Shown: in pieces, positions 49,493 to 60,800 of the stretch | Position numbering within the stretch: the first letter of the stretch is position 1 | How the letters are laid out: each line of letters opens with the position of its first letter | DNA from: Mycosarcoma maydis | Lineage: Eukaryota > Basidiomycota > Ustilaginomycetes > Ustilaginales | Assembly (NCBI RefSeq): GCF_000328475.2 | Contig: NC_026482.1 | Coordinates: forward strand, 1 to 64,000 | Direction of reading: 5' to 3' | DNA length: 64,000 nucleotides | The notes under the pieces: model-generated | Database searches by the model: none | Told to the model about the DNA's origin: nothing | Seen by the model: the letters and a program-made list of their open reading frames with translations, nothing else | Made by a program: the position numbers and the translations under genes

Positions 49493-50262
49493 GGTGTAGG
49501 CTTCGAAAAGGACGTGTGCAAACTGGAAAGGCTTTGAAGGATGATGTTTTGCGCGCCGAGGTACTCAGTATGATGGTGTCGTGGTCGAGGTGCCCAGCTC
49601 AACGATGACAAGAACAAGCGACGTGCGGTGGAGGTTTGTCGTAGTGTTGCGTTGGGTTGGCAATTGGCCTTCGCGGCTGCGTCAACCTGTCTGTGCGTTT
49701 GCAAGAGGCTACGTGCGCCCATCCAGCCGATCACTTTGGAATCTACGCACGACGCGTTCTGCTGCCTTGAGCGTTCTTGCCGTCCTCACTGTGCTCAGCC
49801 ATCTGCCCGATTTCCGATCGGTGAATTTTCGGCGTAACATACGACAAGGTTGCACGTGCCGCCGTGAACACGCAGCATGTAGCACGCAGCACGCAACGTT
49901 GCATGTTTTGCACACAGCCGCAAATGCTTCACGCTTGTCGCTCACTGCAGCACGCACATGCCGTCTCTACAATTTGATGCGACGGAAAGCTTCCATCACG
50001 TCGACTGCATCGTTAGAGTCACCGATATCAAGGCCATGTATGTAAAATCATGAGCAATACAAGAGTCAAGGGCGGGTATCTATAGGTAATGATCTTCTCT
50101 TGCACGCCGGCAAGATTCGTGATTACGCTTCCAAACGGTGTCGAGTCAAGCGTGATCCATGTACGAATACTAGAGGCGTGGATGTTGCGATTCGTTTGAT
50201 CACCGGGAATTCCCATCCTTCTCGATGCGAAGCTGCTTGGTAGTCATGTGCTCGTACTAACG
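49493..50262. other. Intergenic; pre9 promoter and rsr1 3' flank
   Basis: A 770-bp spacer. A short-period GCACGCAGCATGTAGCACGCAGCACGCAACG repeat-like stretch lies around 49865-49900. Frames here are short and have no recognisable homology. Confidence 0.5.
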
Positions 50263-51043
50263 TTACATGATGACGCATTTTTTGCGATCGCGCGACCGCG
50301 AGGCTGCGCCGAAAGTGTTTGCTGCCATCTTAGCATCCTTTGTGCTGTTGACGGACCCGGTTGACGCGAAGGTGTGCCTGACGCTATGCCCGTTGCTCGG
50401 CTTGCCATTGATTGCATCAAACGCTCGAATCTGCCGCACCGCGTCAGCAAAGACCTCGTCGACGTTGATGCGTTTGCGAGCCGATGCTTCGTAGTACGGG
50501 ACGTTACCCCACGCTTTAGATAGGCTGGTGCCTACCTCTCGAGGCACCTGCCGATCTGCTCGCAGATCCGCCTTGTTGCCTACCAGCACAATGGGGATCG
50601 CTGTTGTGTCCTTGATGCGCACAATGGCCTCTCGTAGCGGGCCGAGCTCGTTGACGCTAGCTAGGGATGTGAGCGAAAAGACGAGGATGAAGCCTTGACC
50701 CGACTTGATGTAGAGTTCCTTGAGTGCAAGGAATTGTTCGGTTCCAGCTGTATCGAGAATCTCGACCATGCATTGTTGACCATCTATGACGAGCAGCTTT
50801 CGGTAGGTATCTTCTATGGTTGGATCGTACGTGCTGACAAAAACGTTCCGCACGAACTGTACAGTCAAAGCCGACTTTCCAACGCCTCCGCCTGGTTCAC
50901 AAATGCAGCCATTGGGTGGACAGTGTCAGTGGCGCGGCTCAGACACAGTTACGAGATTAGAAGGCGTCTATTACGCTGATGGAAACATGCATGCGTCGCG
51001 TTTACTCACCTCCCATAATCACAACTCGTGATTCCTTCATCAT
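50263..51043 (-). CDS. rsr1: Ras-family GTPase Rsr1/Rap type
   Basis: A bud-site/polarity-type small GTPase. Exon 1 is only 34 nt (51043-51010), exon 2 is 50891-50263, and the 118-nt intron (GTGAGT...CCAG) interrupts the P-loop. The product is 220 residues: GGGGVGKS (P-loop), YDPTIEDTY (effector region), DTAGTEQF (switch II, with Thr where Ras has Gln61, as in Rap/Rsr1), NKAD and EASA (guanine-binding), and a C-terminal CVIM, a CAAX box predicted to be farnesylated. The sequence before CVIM is basic (RSRDRKK), a membrane-targeting polybasic stretch. Two ATGs follow each other at 51043 and 51040. Thr61 indicates Rsr1/Bud1 rather than Ras1/Ras2. Upstream sequence to 51044 shows no extra coding exon. 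Confidence 0.94.
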
Positions 51044-53063
51044 GCAGGTTCAACGTGAGGTCGAAGAAGGCGCGGCGCTAAAGTGAGCAATGCCAAACCG
51101 CTCGATGCGGTGAGACCTCTGAAAATGGCACGACTACAGTCTTGCTTTTCAAGAGGCTGAGGCTTATTGGAGAGTACCTGGACAAGTGCGATAGAACCGA
51201 CACATTTCTGAATGTCGGGATACGCCGATAGGGTGACGTATTCGATCGGACCGACGGTCGGGGTAGGAACCGAGTCTGTGATAGAGCTTCGTTGCAGCAA
51301 GCAGAGCAATGGCGAGCCGAAACAAGTATCAACGATGCTTGATGCCTGGACGGCAAAGTCGGCTCTTCCGTAGCGAGAAGGGAGATGATGGTCGTAAGAA
51401 GGAACGAGGCCTCACCTTCATAGTCTCATGAGAAGATGACAACGGATGATCCGGCGAGACACGAGGCAATTCACAGGCTGTGATATCGGGAATGACCAAC
51501 ACAAATTCTTGGCTTGCACGCAGCGTGCCGTTCCCTAGCTGCGACCCAGATGGCTTAGGCTCGACGATAAGCGAGGGGGGAGATGGACTGACTTTGGGTG
51601 CGGGTAGCGGGCGCGGGTGGGATTGCGAAAACTTACTTTTTTTGTCTTTTCTTTTTCAGGTACCGACGTTGCTGTCTCAAATATATCGTGAATGGGCTAG
51701 GTTTAGTCGTGTGTTGCACGAGCCACACACCTGGACCCGCACGTCAAAGCGCAAGGCGCAGCCATTTGAGATTGTTGTGAGACACCACATGCCGCTTGTT
51801 CGTTTTTCCGCTGGCGTTAAGCTTAGGTTCTCTTAAAGATGCGAGCAGGCGCAGCCGTGTGTGTGTTTGAATACGGGGAGGGACGTTTCACCAGTTTTCC
51901 GACCTTCTCTTGGTATGATCGCTCCGCCTTGCCGTTGAGTGCTTTCCTAATTCAGTTTGGTAGTTCACTTCGAGCGGCCTCACTGAGTTGCTCGGCTGCA
52001 GGACGACTCATGTCGGGCGATCCAGTCATGGGGAATCACAAAATCACGCATGAGATGGTAAGTTAATATAATTTAACTTGTCCGGCGCATTTATAGTACA
52101 CGCAGCAACGGCGGCGTCCCATCGGCGAAAAGGCGAACCAAAGAGGTCGATTCGTGATTGCCGCTCGGAAAAAGCAGCCATCCTGGTGTTGATGAAACCG
52201 AATGGGCAGATGGCACTGTTGTTTCACACTTTGATCCCGCAAGCCAGTCACGAGTCGTGAATGTCACAGCGTTGCTGTTGGTGCGCCACTAGGTCAAAGT
52301 CGCTCTGCTGTGCTTCTTTTTAGCCACGGAGTGCAACAGTTGTGAGTACGCGTGCTCATTTAGCGAAAGGGTCACATGTCCAAACGAGGCGTTGCCAAGC
52401 TTAAGCTTTCATCTGGTGCTTGCTCGCTGCATCGCTTGAAGCCATGTTGTCATTTCGTTTCGGAGCTGTACCCACTGAAGGGACAGCCGAAAGCTACTGT
52501 AGCTTACAGGATCGCACTGTGATGTAGTGGGCCCTATCTCGGTGTTAACCGCAGAGCCCGAATTCGCATCGTGCAATACTTCTGAGCCTTTTACGGCCTT
52601 GTATTGGTGAAACAGGTCCGGCCGAGGCAGCATACAGTCGTGAGTCTCAGCAAACATACAAGATTCCTGTGTCGTCTTTCTGCTCAAGTCAGTCACGAGT
52701 CTGACAAGTCACGAGTCTGTGCATCGAGACAATCACGATTATAGGCAAGCTGGATTATCGTTACCTTCACACATTCACGATTCACACGCTACAACATTTG
52801 AGTTGCTTTGTTTTGCCTTGACCTTGCATTACCAGGTTCGCTTCGCTCGACCCTTCCCGAGGGTGGCCGCGAGCTGCTCTACCAACTAGAGCGTGTCTAT
52901 CCTAAAAGTGGTGAGGTGGGGAAAAGGGGAAAAGGGGAAAAGGGGGAAGGGGGGAAGGGGGAAGGGGGAAATGGGGAGAGGGAGAGACCTTACACGGATG
53001 AAGGGAAGAAAAGGACCTCTAGCTACATGTGTGGCCATATCACTATCACCATTAATGCAGCTT
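51044..53063. other. 2-kb intergenic region with polypurine tract
   Basis: The space between two minus-strand genes. It contains the Rsr1 promoter, short-motif copies (about 52248-52262, 52690-52720, 52772-52790), a tRNA-like GTTGGTAGAGC element (rejected, see below), and a long polypurine tract at 52917-52987. No gene is recognised. Confidence 0.5.
52917..52987. repeat. GGGGAAAA polypurine tract
   Basis: A nearly perfect A/G run of about 70 bp made of G4-6 A2-4 units, with a single T. It lies downstream of the repetitive precursor gene on the other strand, so its transcript would be C/U-rich. Such mirror-like purine runs can form triplex DNA, which is inference. Confidence 0.85.
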
Positions 53064-55187
53064 CTAGTGGAACATTTCTTTGATGGCGGTGATGGCAAAG
53101 TTGCTGGCGGCGTCGACGAAAGGCTTGTAGTCGGTGGAGCGCTTAGCATGGTGAGTAAACGACTTGAACACCTGCTTTCCATATTGGATGCCGGCCTTCA
53201 TCAGAGGCTTGTAGTCGAGCTTGAGAGGCGCAGCGTCACGACGCTGAGCCCCGGCAGACTTGTCAGCCTGTTCGTATCCGCTGTCGATGAGGTCACGAAG
53301 CGCTTCCCAGACGGGGGTGAAGTTGGGAGCGTCGTCATTGTCAGCACTGCGCTCGGTAGCAGCCGCCGAAATCGAGTTATCGTGGCTCACATCACGAGCT
53401 GCGTGGAAATGCTCGTTACCGAGCTGCTTGATCTGCGCCCACACAGGCGCAAAGTCGGCACGAGCCTCCAGAGGGGTGTTCTCAACCCCGATGTCTCGTC
53501 GGCCGAAGCTCGAAAGCAGACCATTCAACAGATTGTCGAGCAGGCTCAAGTTGATGCCTCCCGAATTGTTACTGGCGCTGCAGTTTCCGCTACCGATGGC
53601 GTTGCTGTCATCGTCCGTGCCGGTGGTCTGTCTCTTGAAGAATTCGACAGGAACGTATTCTTCGCTGCGTCGCGAAAAGCCGCTCAGCAAACCGTTAAGA
53701 AGGTTGTTGAGCAAGCTTACGTTGATTCCACCCGAGTTGCCGCTTGCATCGCAATTATCGCTGCCAATGGTACCATCATTGGTGCCCGCAGTGGCGGGCA
53801 CTTGGCGTTTGACGAGGTTCATACCATCAGCATCGAGCAGGTCGCGCGCAAAGTTCTGGCTAAGGTTGGCAGCACTTCGCGCAGCCGAAGTCGCACCGTT
53901 GGGGGATGAAACCCCCGTGGCTGAGACCTTGGCAGCAGCTCCTGTGGCAGAGGCGGACACCTTGTTGCTTGAGGAAGAGCTGTTGCTAGCCTCATCGCTG
54001 TAGCCGAGGGCAGACATGATCTGAGAAAAGGCATCGTCAACCATCGCGGTGGGCGAGGCATTCTTGGCGGCGCCAGTAGCCGAAGTGGCAGTGGCAGCAG
54101 TATTGGCCGCAGAAGAAGTCGGTGACGATGCCAACGATTGAATGAGCTGCGGTAGCTGCTTGAGTAACATCTCGATCATGGGCATGACCATTGTGAGGAT
54201 GTTGGCATCACGCTCGCCGAGCGCGTCCATGCTCCTGCGCACGGCCAGGTCACGTCGCCCGTAACCTGGGCATCCTGGTCTGTACATGCCGTCATTCGGG
54301 GTGGGCGGAGGGCAGTCTTGAGCAGGCCATCGACCGGAAGAGGTCGAACTGGCCGCGTCTTCATTGCCACGCGAAGCCATGGGGAGCAAGGTGTTGAGGA
54401 TCGTGTCGACCACATCGCGAAGTGCGACAAGAAGACCTTGAACACCAGAGTTCTGGCGAGCCTCTAGCAGCTCATAGGAGCGCTTTTCGGCTGTGGCAAC
54501 CGAAGTGGCATTAGCATTCTTGGCTGCCTTCTTGTCGGCTTTCTTGTCGCCCTTGGCCTTGGCAGGAGCAGTGGCGTTGTGAGTCATAAGCTGGTCCACC
54601 ACCTGGGTAATACTGGAAGAATTTCGAAGCTGAGCTCCGAAAGCAGCAAGCTTGTTCTCCAAGGGCGACCTGCCCTTACCTGCGACTGCACCGGTAGCGT
54701 TGGTAGCGTTGGTAGCACTACCAAAGACATCCGAGCACGAATCGTCGGTGTTGCCAAAGAGCGCATCAAGAATGCAGGTGACCTGATGGATTGCTTGCTC
54801 GAGCTGATCGGTGCTAGCCTGTCGACGCGTCATACCACCACCCTGGCCCAGAAGGGTAATGATAAGATCGCGGAGAGCCGCGATGAGCTGGTCGAGGAGG
54901 CCTCGTCGGTGAAGCTCGGTGACCATAGCTAGGTCGCGCGCCTCAGGGTCGAGATGACCAAAGTGCACATCAATAGCGCGGCGAAGATGGGTAACTGAGT
55001 CAAGACCACGAGTCTGAAGAGGTTGCGAGCTGACAGCATTGTTGATGCTGCGAGCAGCAATTTGACTCTCGTGCACTGAGCGGAGCATGGCCTTGGACGA
55101 GCCTCCTGAGCCAGCGCGAACAGGGGCCGCATTTACGGCAGCAGCCGAGAGCGAAAGAGCAACGGTGAGAGCCTGGGTGAAGTGCAT
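53064..55187 (-). CDS. Secreted Kex2-type repetitive precursor protein
   Basis: A 707-residue protein without introns and without a family I can name. Residues 1-20 form a signal peptide (hydrophobic, ending AVNA). About a dozen dibasic sites (Lys-Arg or Arg-Arg) follow, the pattern of a Kex2-cleaved precursor. Two tandem repeats (53667-53804 and 53496-53630) both start with Gln right after Lys-Arg, share an N-C-x-A-S-x-N-S-G-G-I-N core and end in a hydrophobic LLNGLLS helix before Arg-Arg. Other leucine-rich amphipathic segments occur between earlier sites (GLLDQLIAALRDL, GLLVALRDVVDTIL, MVMPMIEMLL). Near the C-terminus are four short units with FxPVW or YKP motifs. Low-complexity Ser/Ala/Asn-rich linkers and NAT/NSS sites suggest glycosylation. 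It recalls the smut repellent Rep1 and other Kex2-processed peptides in style only; function is unknown. Confidence 0.8.
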   Translation of the reverse strand: MHFTQALTVALSLSAAAVNAAPVRAGSGGSSKAMLRSVHESQIAARSINNAVSSQPLQTRGLDSVTHLRRAIDVHFGHLDPEARDLAMVTELHRRGLLDQLIAALRDLIITLLGQGGGMTRRQASTDQLEQAIHQVTCILDALFGNTDDSCSDVFGSATNATNATGAVAGKGRSPLENKLAAFGAQLRNSSSITQVVDQLMTHNATAPAKAKGDKKADKKAAKNANATSVATAEKRSYELLEARQNSGVQGLLVALRDVVDTILNTLLPMASRGNEDAASSTSSGRWPAQDCPPPTPNDGMYRPGCPGYGRRDLAVRRSMDALGERDANILTMVMPMIEMLLKQLPQLIQSLASSPTSSAANTAATATSATGAAKNASPTAMVDDAFSQIMSALGYSDEASNSSSSSNKVSASATGAAAKVSATGVSSPNGATSAARSAANLSQNFARDLLDADGMNLVKRQVPATAGTNDGTIGSDNCDASGNSGGINVSLLNNLLNGLLSGFSRRSEEYVPVEFFKRQTTGTDDDSNAIGSGNCSASNNSGGINLSLLDNLLNGLLSSFGRRDIGVENTPLEARADFAPVWAQIKQLGNEHFHAARDVSHDNSISAAATERSADNDDAPNFTPVWEALRDLIDSGYEQADKSAGAQRRDAAPLKLDYKPLMKAGIQYGKQVFKSFTHHAKRSTDYKPFVDAASNFAITAIKEMFH
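53496..53630 (-). repeat. Coding repeat B of the precursor (Gln-to-Arg-Arg unit)
   Basis: The second unit, about 45 residues, similar to repeat A in the NSGGIN-LSLLDNLLNGLLS core. It also begins with Gln after Lys-Arg and ends in SSFGRR. A 14-residue acidic spacer (SEEYVPVE) separates the two. Confidence 0.8.
53667..53804 (-). repeat. Coding repeat A of the precursor (Gln-to-Arg-Arg unit)
   Basis: The first of two similar 45-46-residue units flanked by dibasic sites. It begins with Gln after Lys-Arg, contains a single Cys (DNC), and ends in SGFSRR. Confidence 0.8.
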
Positions 55188-57331
55188 ATTTGCGAGTTGA
55201 AGGGAGAAGAGAAGGAAGATGTTTGTAGAGGAGGAGGGTTAAGAGTCAAAGATTGGCGCTGAGTTCGAACAGGGAAGGGTCTCGAAATTGGCTAGTCTAG
55301 CTAGTTCAAATTGGAGCCTTGGGATTGTCAAGAAAGGTGAGTCTTCCACAGGAAGGCCTCGAGCTTGGTTGAACGGTAGTGTACGAAGATGAGGTGACGC
55401 CGAACAAAGGAGAGGGCAGAGAAACGGGCAAAGAATGTGGTGAAAAGAGGACGAAAAAAGGGAGAGTGTTTGTCTGCTGGTGTTGGGGAAAAGATGTGAC
55501 CGCCAGGGTTCACAATCAAAAGGATAGTACGAAAGTTGGACGGGAGAAGCGTGGAGAAAGAGGAGCTGGGAGAAGCGAACGCAAAAGCAAGGCAAAGCAA
55601 AGAGAGACTGAGACGGGGCTGGGGGAAAGGAGAAAGGAGAAAGGGAGAGAAAGTGTAATTGCTAGCCTTAAGTATCTTTCGAGAGTCCTGATGGAGCAAG
55701 TTGACATTTGAAATCCGCAGCATAGACGTTCAATTGCCGGAACTAGTTTGATAGAGCATCGGAGCCCGACTAGCGGCTCCAGAGTTGCAGAAGACTCCTT
55801 GCCCGCGCAGCGTTCAGAAGGCCCAAGATGTAGAACGTAGATGGATTGTTCAACCGTCCAAAGCACGGAAGCCAGTGAGGTCCTGTCACATACGGAAGGA
55901 GACACGGTTGGGTGGTGGAAGCGAGAAATCGACTGCATATGCCGGCAGGCTGGAGCTGAAGACTAGTTCCAACCGTAGTGTCCCGTTGGCCTAGCAATGG
56001 CACTAAGCGACATACACCGCAGCACCGCGCAGGATCGCAAGATGCTTTTGCTTTATCCGATCCGGCCTCACGGGCTTTGGAAGCTGCTGCCTTGCATGCA
56101 AGTACGGCGATGATGGCTAAGTCGGTGGTGAAGAATGTTGCTCAATCGCCAACATCGCGCCGAGTTCTTTCTCAGGCTCATCCGAATGCAGCAGCTGCTT
56201 GTTTCCGACGATAACAAAAAGTGGAAGAGGAAGCTCTGATTGAGACAAGGGTCGAAAAATGTTTTGAATAGCAGCCTTCTGTGAGACAGAAGCAACATGA
56301 TGTTTCCTCAACCTAGTACGATGATGATCGCCAAATGGAGCGTGGCGATAAGTGGCCAAATCTGCATTTGACGATGGCTGGAAGCATCATCGGGCGTTGC
56401 GGCTTGCAGTAGCATCAGAGACGAGGCTCAACCGACAGGATCAAGGTCAAGTTGCCAAGCGTTCTAGGAGGAGCAGCAAGCCACTCGGGGTTCTGCTACC
56501 ATGCTGGACAGACATAAGAGCCATATCGATTTTAGGGCTGTGGCGGTTCGTGGCACATGAACCTGTCCATTTTGGCGAGAGCACGGAATGGATTTTCGCA
56601 TCCTGATCGGACGGATCGATCGGTGATCTCCCGATTCATATCGGGTCGGCGTCCGCCACTTGGAACATTCTTGTCTTTTTCACTCGTGACTCGTGACTCG
56701 CAACTCCGCTACTCGTGACTTGTGACTCGTGACTTTTTGAAGCCAAGACAGAACAGATAGCCAGTGGAGAGGATCACAAATCTGATAGGCGATTGGCCAA
56801 AGTGGTCCACATATGACTGGCGCCTTGCGAAAAAAAACAGCAGGTCCTTGAAGGAGGACGTACAAACGAATGGCTTCGAAGGTGAATCAGGACTATTATA
56901 TTAGAAGTTAAAATGAGTTGACAAACAACCGACACGCCACCCTCTCACGTGTCTCCGAACGTGCAATCGTGAATCACAAATCATGAATGCAGTCGTGAGT
57001 CACAGAAGTCGGCGAGTCAGCGGCAGTCACCTGAAAAAGAATGTTAGTTAGTGAATGCTTTGAAAATCGTGGCGATTTGTCGCTAAATTCGTGCTTGCCG
57101 CGCATTCGTGATTCACAGAGCCTTGAATCTTGATTTCCCAAGGTTGAACCATCACGAACCACGAATGGGAATGGATTCACGATTACAGTTACTCGTGACT
57201 GTAACTTGGGAAGTTTAGGCTCGTTGCTGTGTGCAATTTACGATTGAGAATCGGGAATGCCGGCTACCTTGACGTATGGCAAGAAAAAGAAAAGTCGTGA
57301 GTGAACGCGTCTTTACAATAACTAACTTATA

Positions 57332-57412
57332 CAATCGTGAATTCACATTTCACAATTCACAAATCGCGAATCGCATTTCACAATCACGAATCACAATCAC
57401 AAATCGTGAATA
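57332..57412. repeat. Dense CACGAATC/GTGAATC micro-repeat cluster
   Basis: Overlapping direct and inverted copies of the intergenic motif (AATCACGAATCACAATCAC), similar to those at 9943, 27841 and 42422. Located 450 bp before the giant gene. Confidence 0.75.
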
Positions 57413-57617
57413 ATTCTCGTTGCGGATCGTGGATGTGGGCGGCTTCGAACCTTTAGACTCAAGCTCACTCAATCACCATCTTCTATTCCCACTCGCAACT
57501 CACTCACTCTCATCCTAAAGAGAGTCACCTCTCTTCTCATCTAGGTCGTAGTCTGCGAAAGGCACGGCTGCTGCTCTCAACGTCATCTTGAACCGGCGTT
57601 GAGGTTGAGAACCAATT

Positions 57618-57667
57618 CACGCTACGCTACGCTACGCCACGCCACGCCACGCCACACCACGTCACGC
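57618..57667. repeat. CTACG/CCACG 5-bp tandem repeat
   Basis: Three CTACG units followed by three CCACG units and degenerate copies, in the probable leader of the giant disordered-protein gene. Confidence 0.85.
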
Positions 57668-57865
57668 TCTTGCCCCCTTTTTCTATTACATCCATCCGCA
57701 CAGTTGACCAATCGCAGACCATTCCGTTGTGATCCCAACTCGACGCAACCGTCTGTTCGCTTTGACCTCGATGCGGAAATTTCTAGCTGCTTGATCCCTT
57801 TCGTGACCCCGCGCCAGCCGTTGGTCAACGTTCAGACCAACTAGTTCATTTTTCCATTGCCCACC

Positions 57866-60800
57866 ATGATCAATCCGTTCAGGAAGCGCCACCACAGGAA
57901 GGCCGCGGCCCCTGCTCAAGCCGGTCCTTCAAGCCCACCACCTACAGACTATGCAAATTTCTCCTCTGGTTCCAAGCTTCCTCCTCGTCCGGGCATCTTC
58001 ATTGCCTCTGCACCCGCTCTGCCACGTTCATCCGCTTCTTTTCGGCAGAAGCATCAAGCAGCAGCCGCCACTCCAACCCGAGACAGCGTCGCAGCAACGC
58101 AATCAGCAGCATCACAGCAACAACAGAGTCTGGACCATGTGTTGCCGCCAGCATCCGACTACCGTCAATCACTTATTATGCCTCATCTCACTCGGAGATT
58201 CACTCTGCTACGCGCTCCCGATGGCTCTCTTGTTTCTCCTGAAGCTATGCGAGCTCATCTGCGCGCACAGCGTGCACGCGCTAGGGCCGCCAATCTTGCC
58301 CTTGGCTCGGGCACAGCCCACCAATTTGATTTTCTCACCGAGGATGAGGAAAACGAGATCATCGAACAGCTTAAAGCACAGGCGCTTGCAGAAGGTCGTG
58401 ATTTCGATCGAGAACGCTCCATGAATGTTACCACTGCTGACTCTTGGCACAACGGTTACGCGGCTGGCACCGATGGTTTCGGATCGTGGGGCTCCGTACC
58501 CACCAACAACCCTGACAAGCTTTCCAGCCTCACCGATTCGCTCGGCGACTTGTCCTCTTCAAACCTCAACCATCCATCCACTTCCACCGGCGCCTCTTCG
58601 TCCGCGTGGTCACCAACAAGGAATCCTGGCGGCAGCTCCTTCACCGGAAGGAGTACGGAGCGAGACAATGCCTGCTTTCGTACCGTCAAGCGGGAACGCA
58701 AAATCTCAAGGCCCGACGAATCGCTTCCGTCTCCCCTCAATTCTGCCGTTGAGCCGTCTCAGAACACTACGCTCACATCTGCATCCACCAAGTCTGAACA
58801 GCGCTCACCCGATGCCGCGCGTTCTCAACCGGAGAAAGCTCACGACAATTCCATGCCGGGTGCTTTCGCCACGTTCCAAGATGGCCACACGACTCGACAT
58901 TCATCACCTACTAAACATTCTAATGAGTCGTCCGACCCAAAACCATTTTTGGACGTTTCAGTCACGTCGAAAGATTCCAATCTGCTTACAACTCTATCTC
59001 CAGAAGCTTTCAAACGCGTCAGCACTGCTCTCAATGAAGTGTTTGGCCTCATCGCCTCCGAGCGTGGACCATCGCCTAGTGTTCGTGTAGGCTCGGCGGA
59101 TGGTTCTGGCGCCCGGCGCCATCGGTCTTCTGGTGACAGTGATGCCAACTCGTTTGCCTCTGCTGTCTCCAACGTGCGCGCCCTCGATGCAGAGCAAGAG
59201 CAACAATCCCAAGACGATGGCGACGGCACCGCTGATCGCACCATCACAGGCACCCAGCCAAGCTTGGATGCCGTACACATTGAACAAGGTCGCCTCGCCG
59301 TGCCTTCGCCTCTTCCCGGGCCCATTCCTGGCTCGCTCCCACCGTCTCTAGCCGAATTTGCTCCCGAAATGACCGAGTCACAGACGCTCAGGCAGATACC
59401 GTCACTGACAACATCGGAAAGTGCGCAAACTCTCACAGACGCTGAAACAGCCACTGACGACCTGATGTTGGCACCAAACGCCGCTTCAGCTCAGCATTTG
59501 TCGGTTTCGCGCCATTCGGTGACCGACTCGACGCTCACTTATCCATCCGAACGAAGCTCGACCGCCACAGCAAGAGATCCGCAAGTCGGGCCATCTCGGA
59601 CCATCTCTACTGCATCCACCGTTGACGCTCTTCAGACCGCTAGCCACGAGCTGCCGATTACTGAAGTTCGCACGGCGTCGGCTCGACCCGCAGAGCTTCC
59701 TTCAGCAAATCAAGGACCCTCGGACAACGCAATGCATCAAGCCAACGTAGTTGCTACTGGCAACCGTGGCCCATTAGCAACGCGTCCAGATCGTACGCCT
59801 GAGATGGACTCGAGTGCAACCTTGGCCAGTCCTGCTCGTTCGACCTTGTCGCGAGGCGACTCGCTTGTCAGCAGCAGCTCCATCAGGTCCAGTCTCACGG
59901 CGCCGTCGGCATCATACCAAGGCACACACAGTCGCAAATCGTCGGCCGACAAGCTTGCCCTCGCCAGGGCCATGGCGCCTCATCCGCACCTCAGAGAGCA
60001 GCCCTCGCTCTCCAGTATCCGCCGCAACTTCCAAAAACACAATCGATCCGCTACCGGATCATCCGAGGGCAGTCTGCTAGGCACACATGCTTCTCGCAGA
60101 TCCTCCGGCGCTATCAGTCCTTCACCTGTGCTGAGTCGTAGCGCTCGTTCGCCCAACTACTTTCCGCCACCTCCTTCCAGCGCATCGATGTACGACTACG
60201 CCTCTGGTTTCAAGCCACCTTCGGCCGTCTCACCCGCTGCGGCTGCTGCTTTGCAGTCCATGACGAATCAAGCCAGCCAGGTGTCTCCGCCAGTGCAAGG
60301 CTTCGCCGCGGAAGCTTCCAGCGCCTTCGGTAGTGCTCAGAACATGCGCAGTTCGGCATCGACTGGTCAAAGCGTACCCTCTCCTTACGTGTCCAGTCTC
60401 GCCGCTTTTCCCTCGGGCAGTGATCGCGCAGCTGCAACGAGCTCCCCGGAGACCGGAGCTACTAGCATCAGCCTTCACCAACGAAACGCTTCGCTGACGA
60501 GCACCAAGCAGCCTGCAAAGACACAATCGGCCCGCATTTCAGTCGCTGACGATGGTCTGTCGCCATCCATGTATGCTCCCAGACCTGCGCCGCTGCCTGC
60601 CATCGTCTCTCTGTCACCAAGCGCCACTCCCTCCCAATCCAACACAGATGGAAACGGCCTGATGCCTCAGCATCCTTCAGATCCAGAACATTCTGACAAA
60701 TGGCGGACCGTCTACGGCTATAAAACTGCTGACGCTGCTAGCCTTCACGATTCAGCCGAGAATGCTTCGGTCAATGCGAACGAGGAGGAGGATCTGTGGG

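Larger units (their letters stand above)
55188..57865. other. 2.7-kb divergent intergenic region
   Basis: Lies between the repetitive precursor (minus) and the giant disordered-protein gene (plus). The first 500 bp are pyrimidine-rich on the minus strand, fitting a long leader for the precursor. Micro-repeats are dense at 56686-56735, 56966-57000, 57110-57200 and 57332-57412. A CTACG/CCACG tandem repeat spans 57618-57667. A C/T-rich stretch (about 57470-57865) probably forms the leader of the giant gene. No other gene is supported. Confidence 0.5.

Noticed and set aside
52838..52905. Possible tRNA on the minus strand (GCTCTAGTTGGTAGAGC D-arm-like element)
   Set aside because: The D-arm-like element is present, but I could not find a matching anticodon stem with a normal 7-base loop, a T-arm with GGTTCGA, or a paired acceptor stem.
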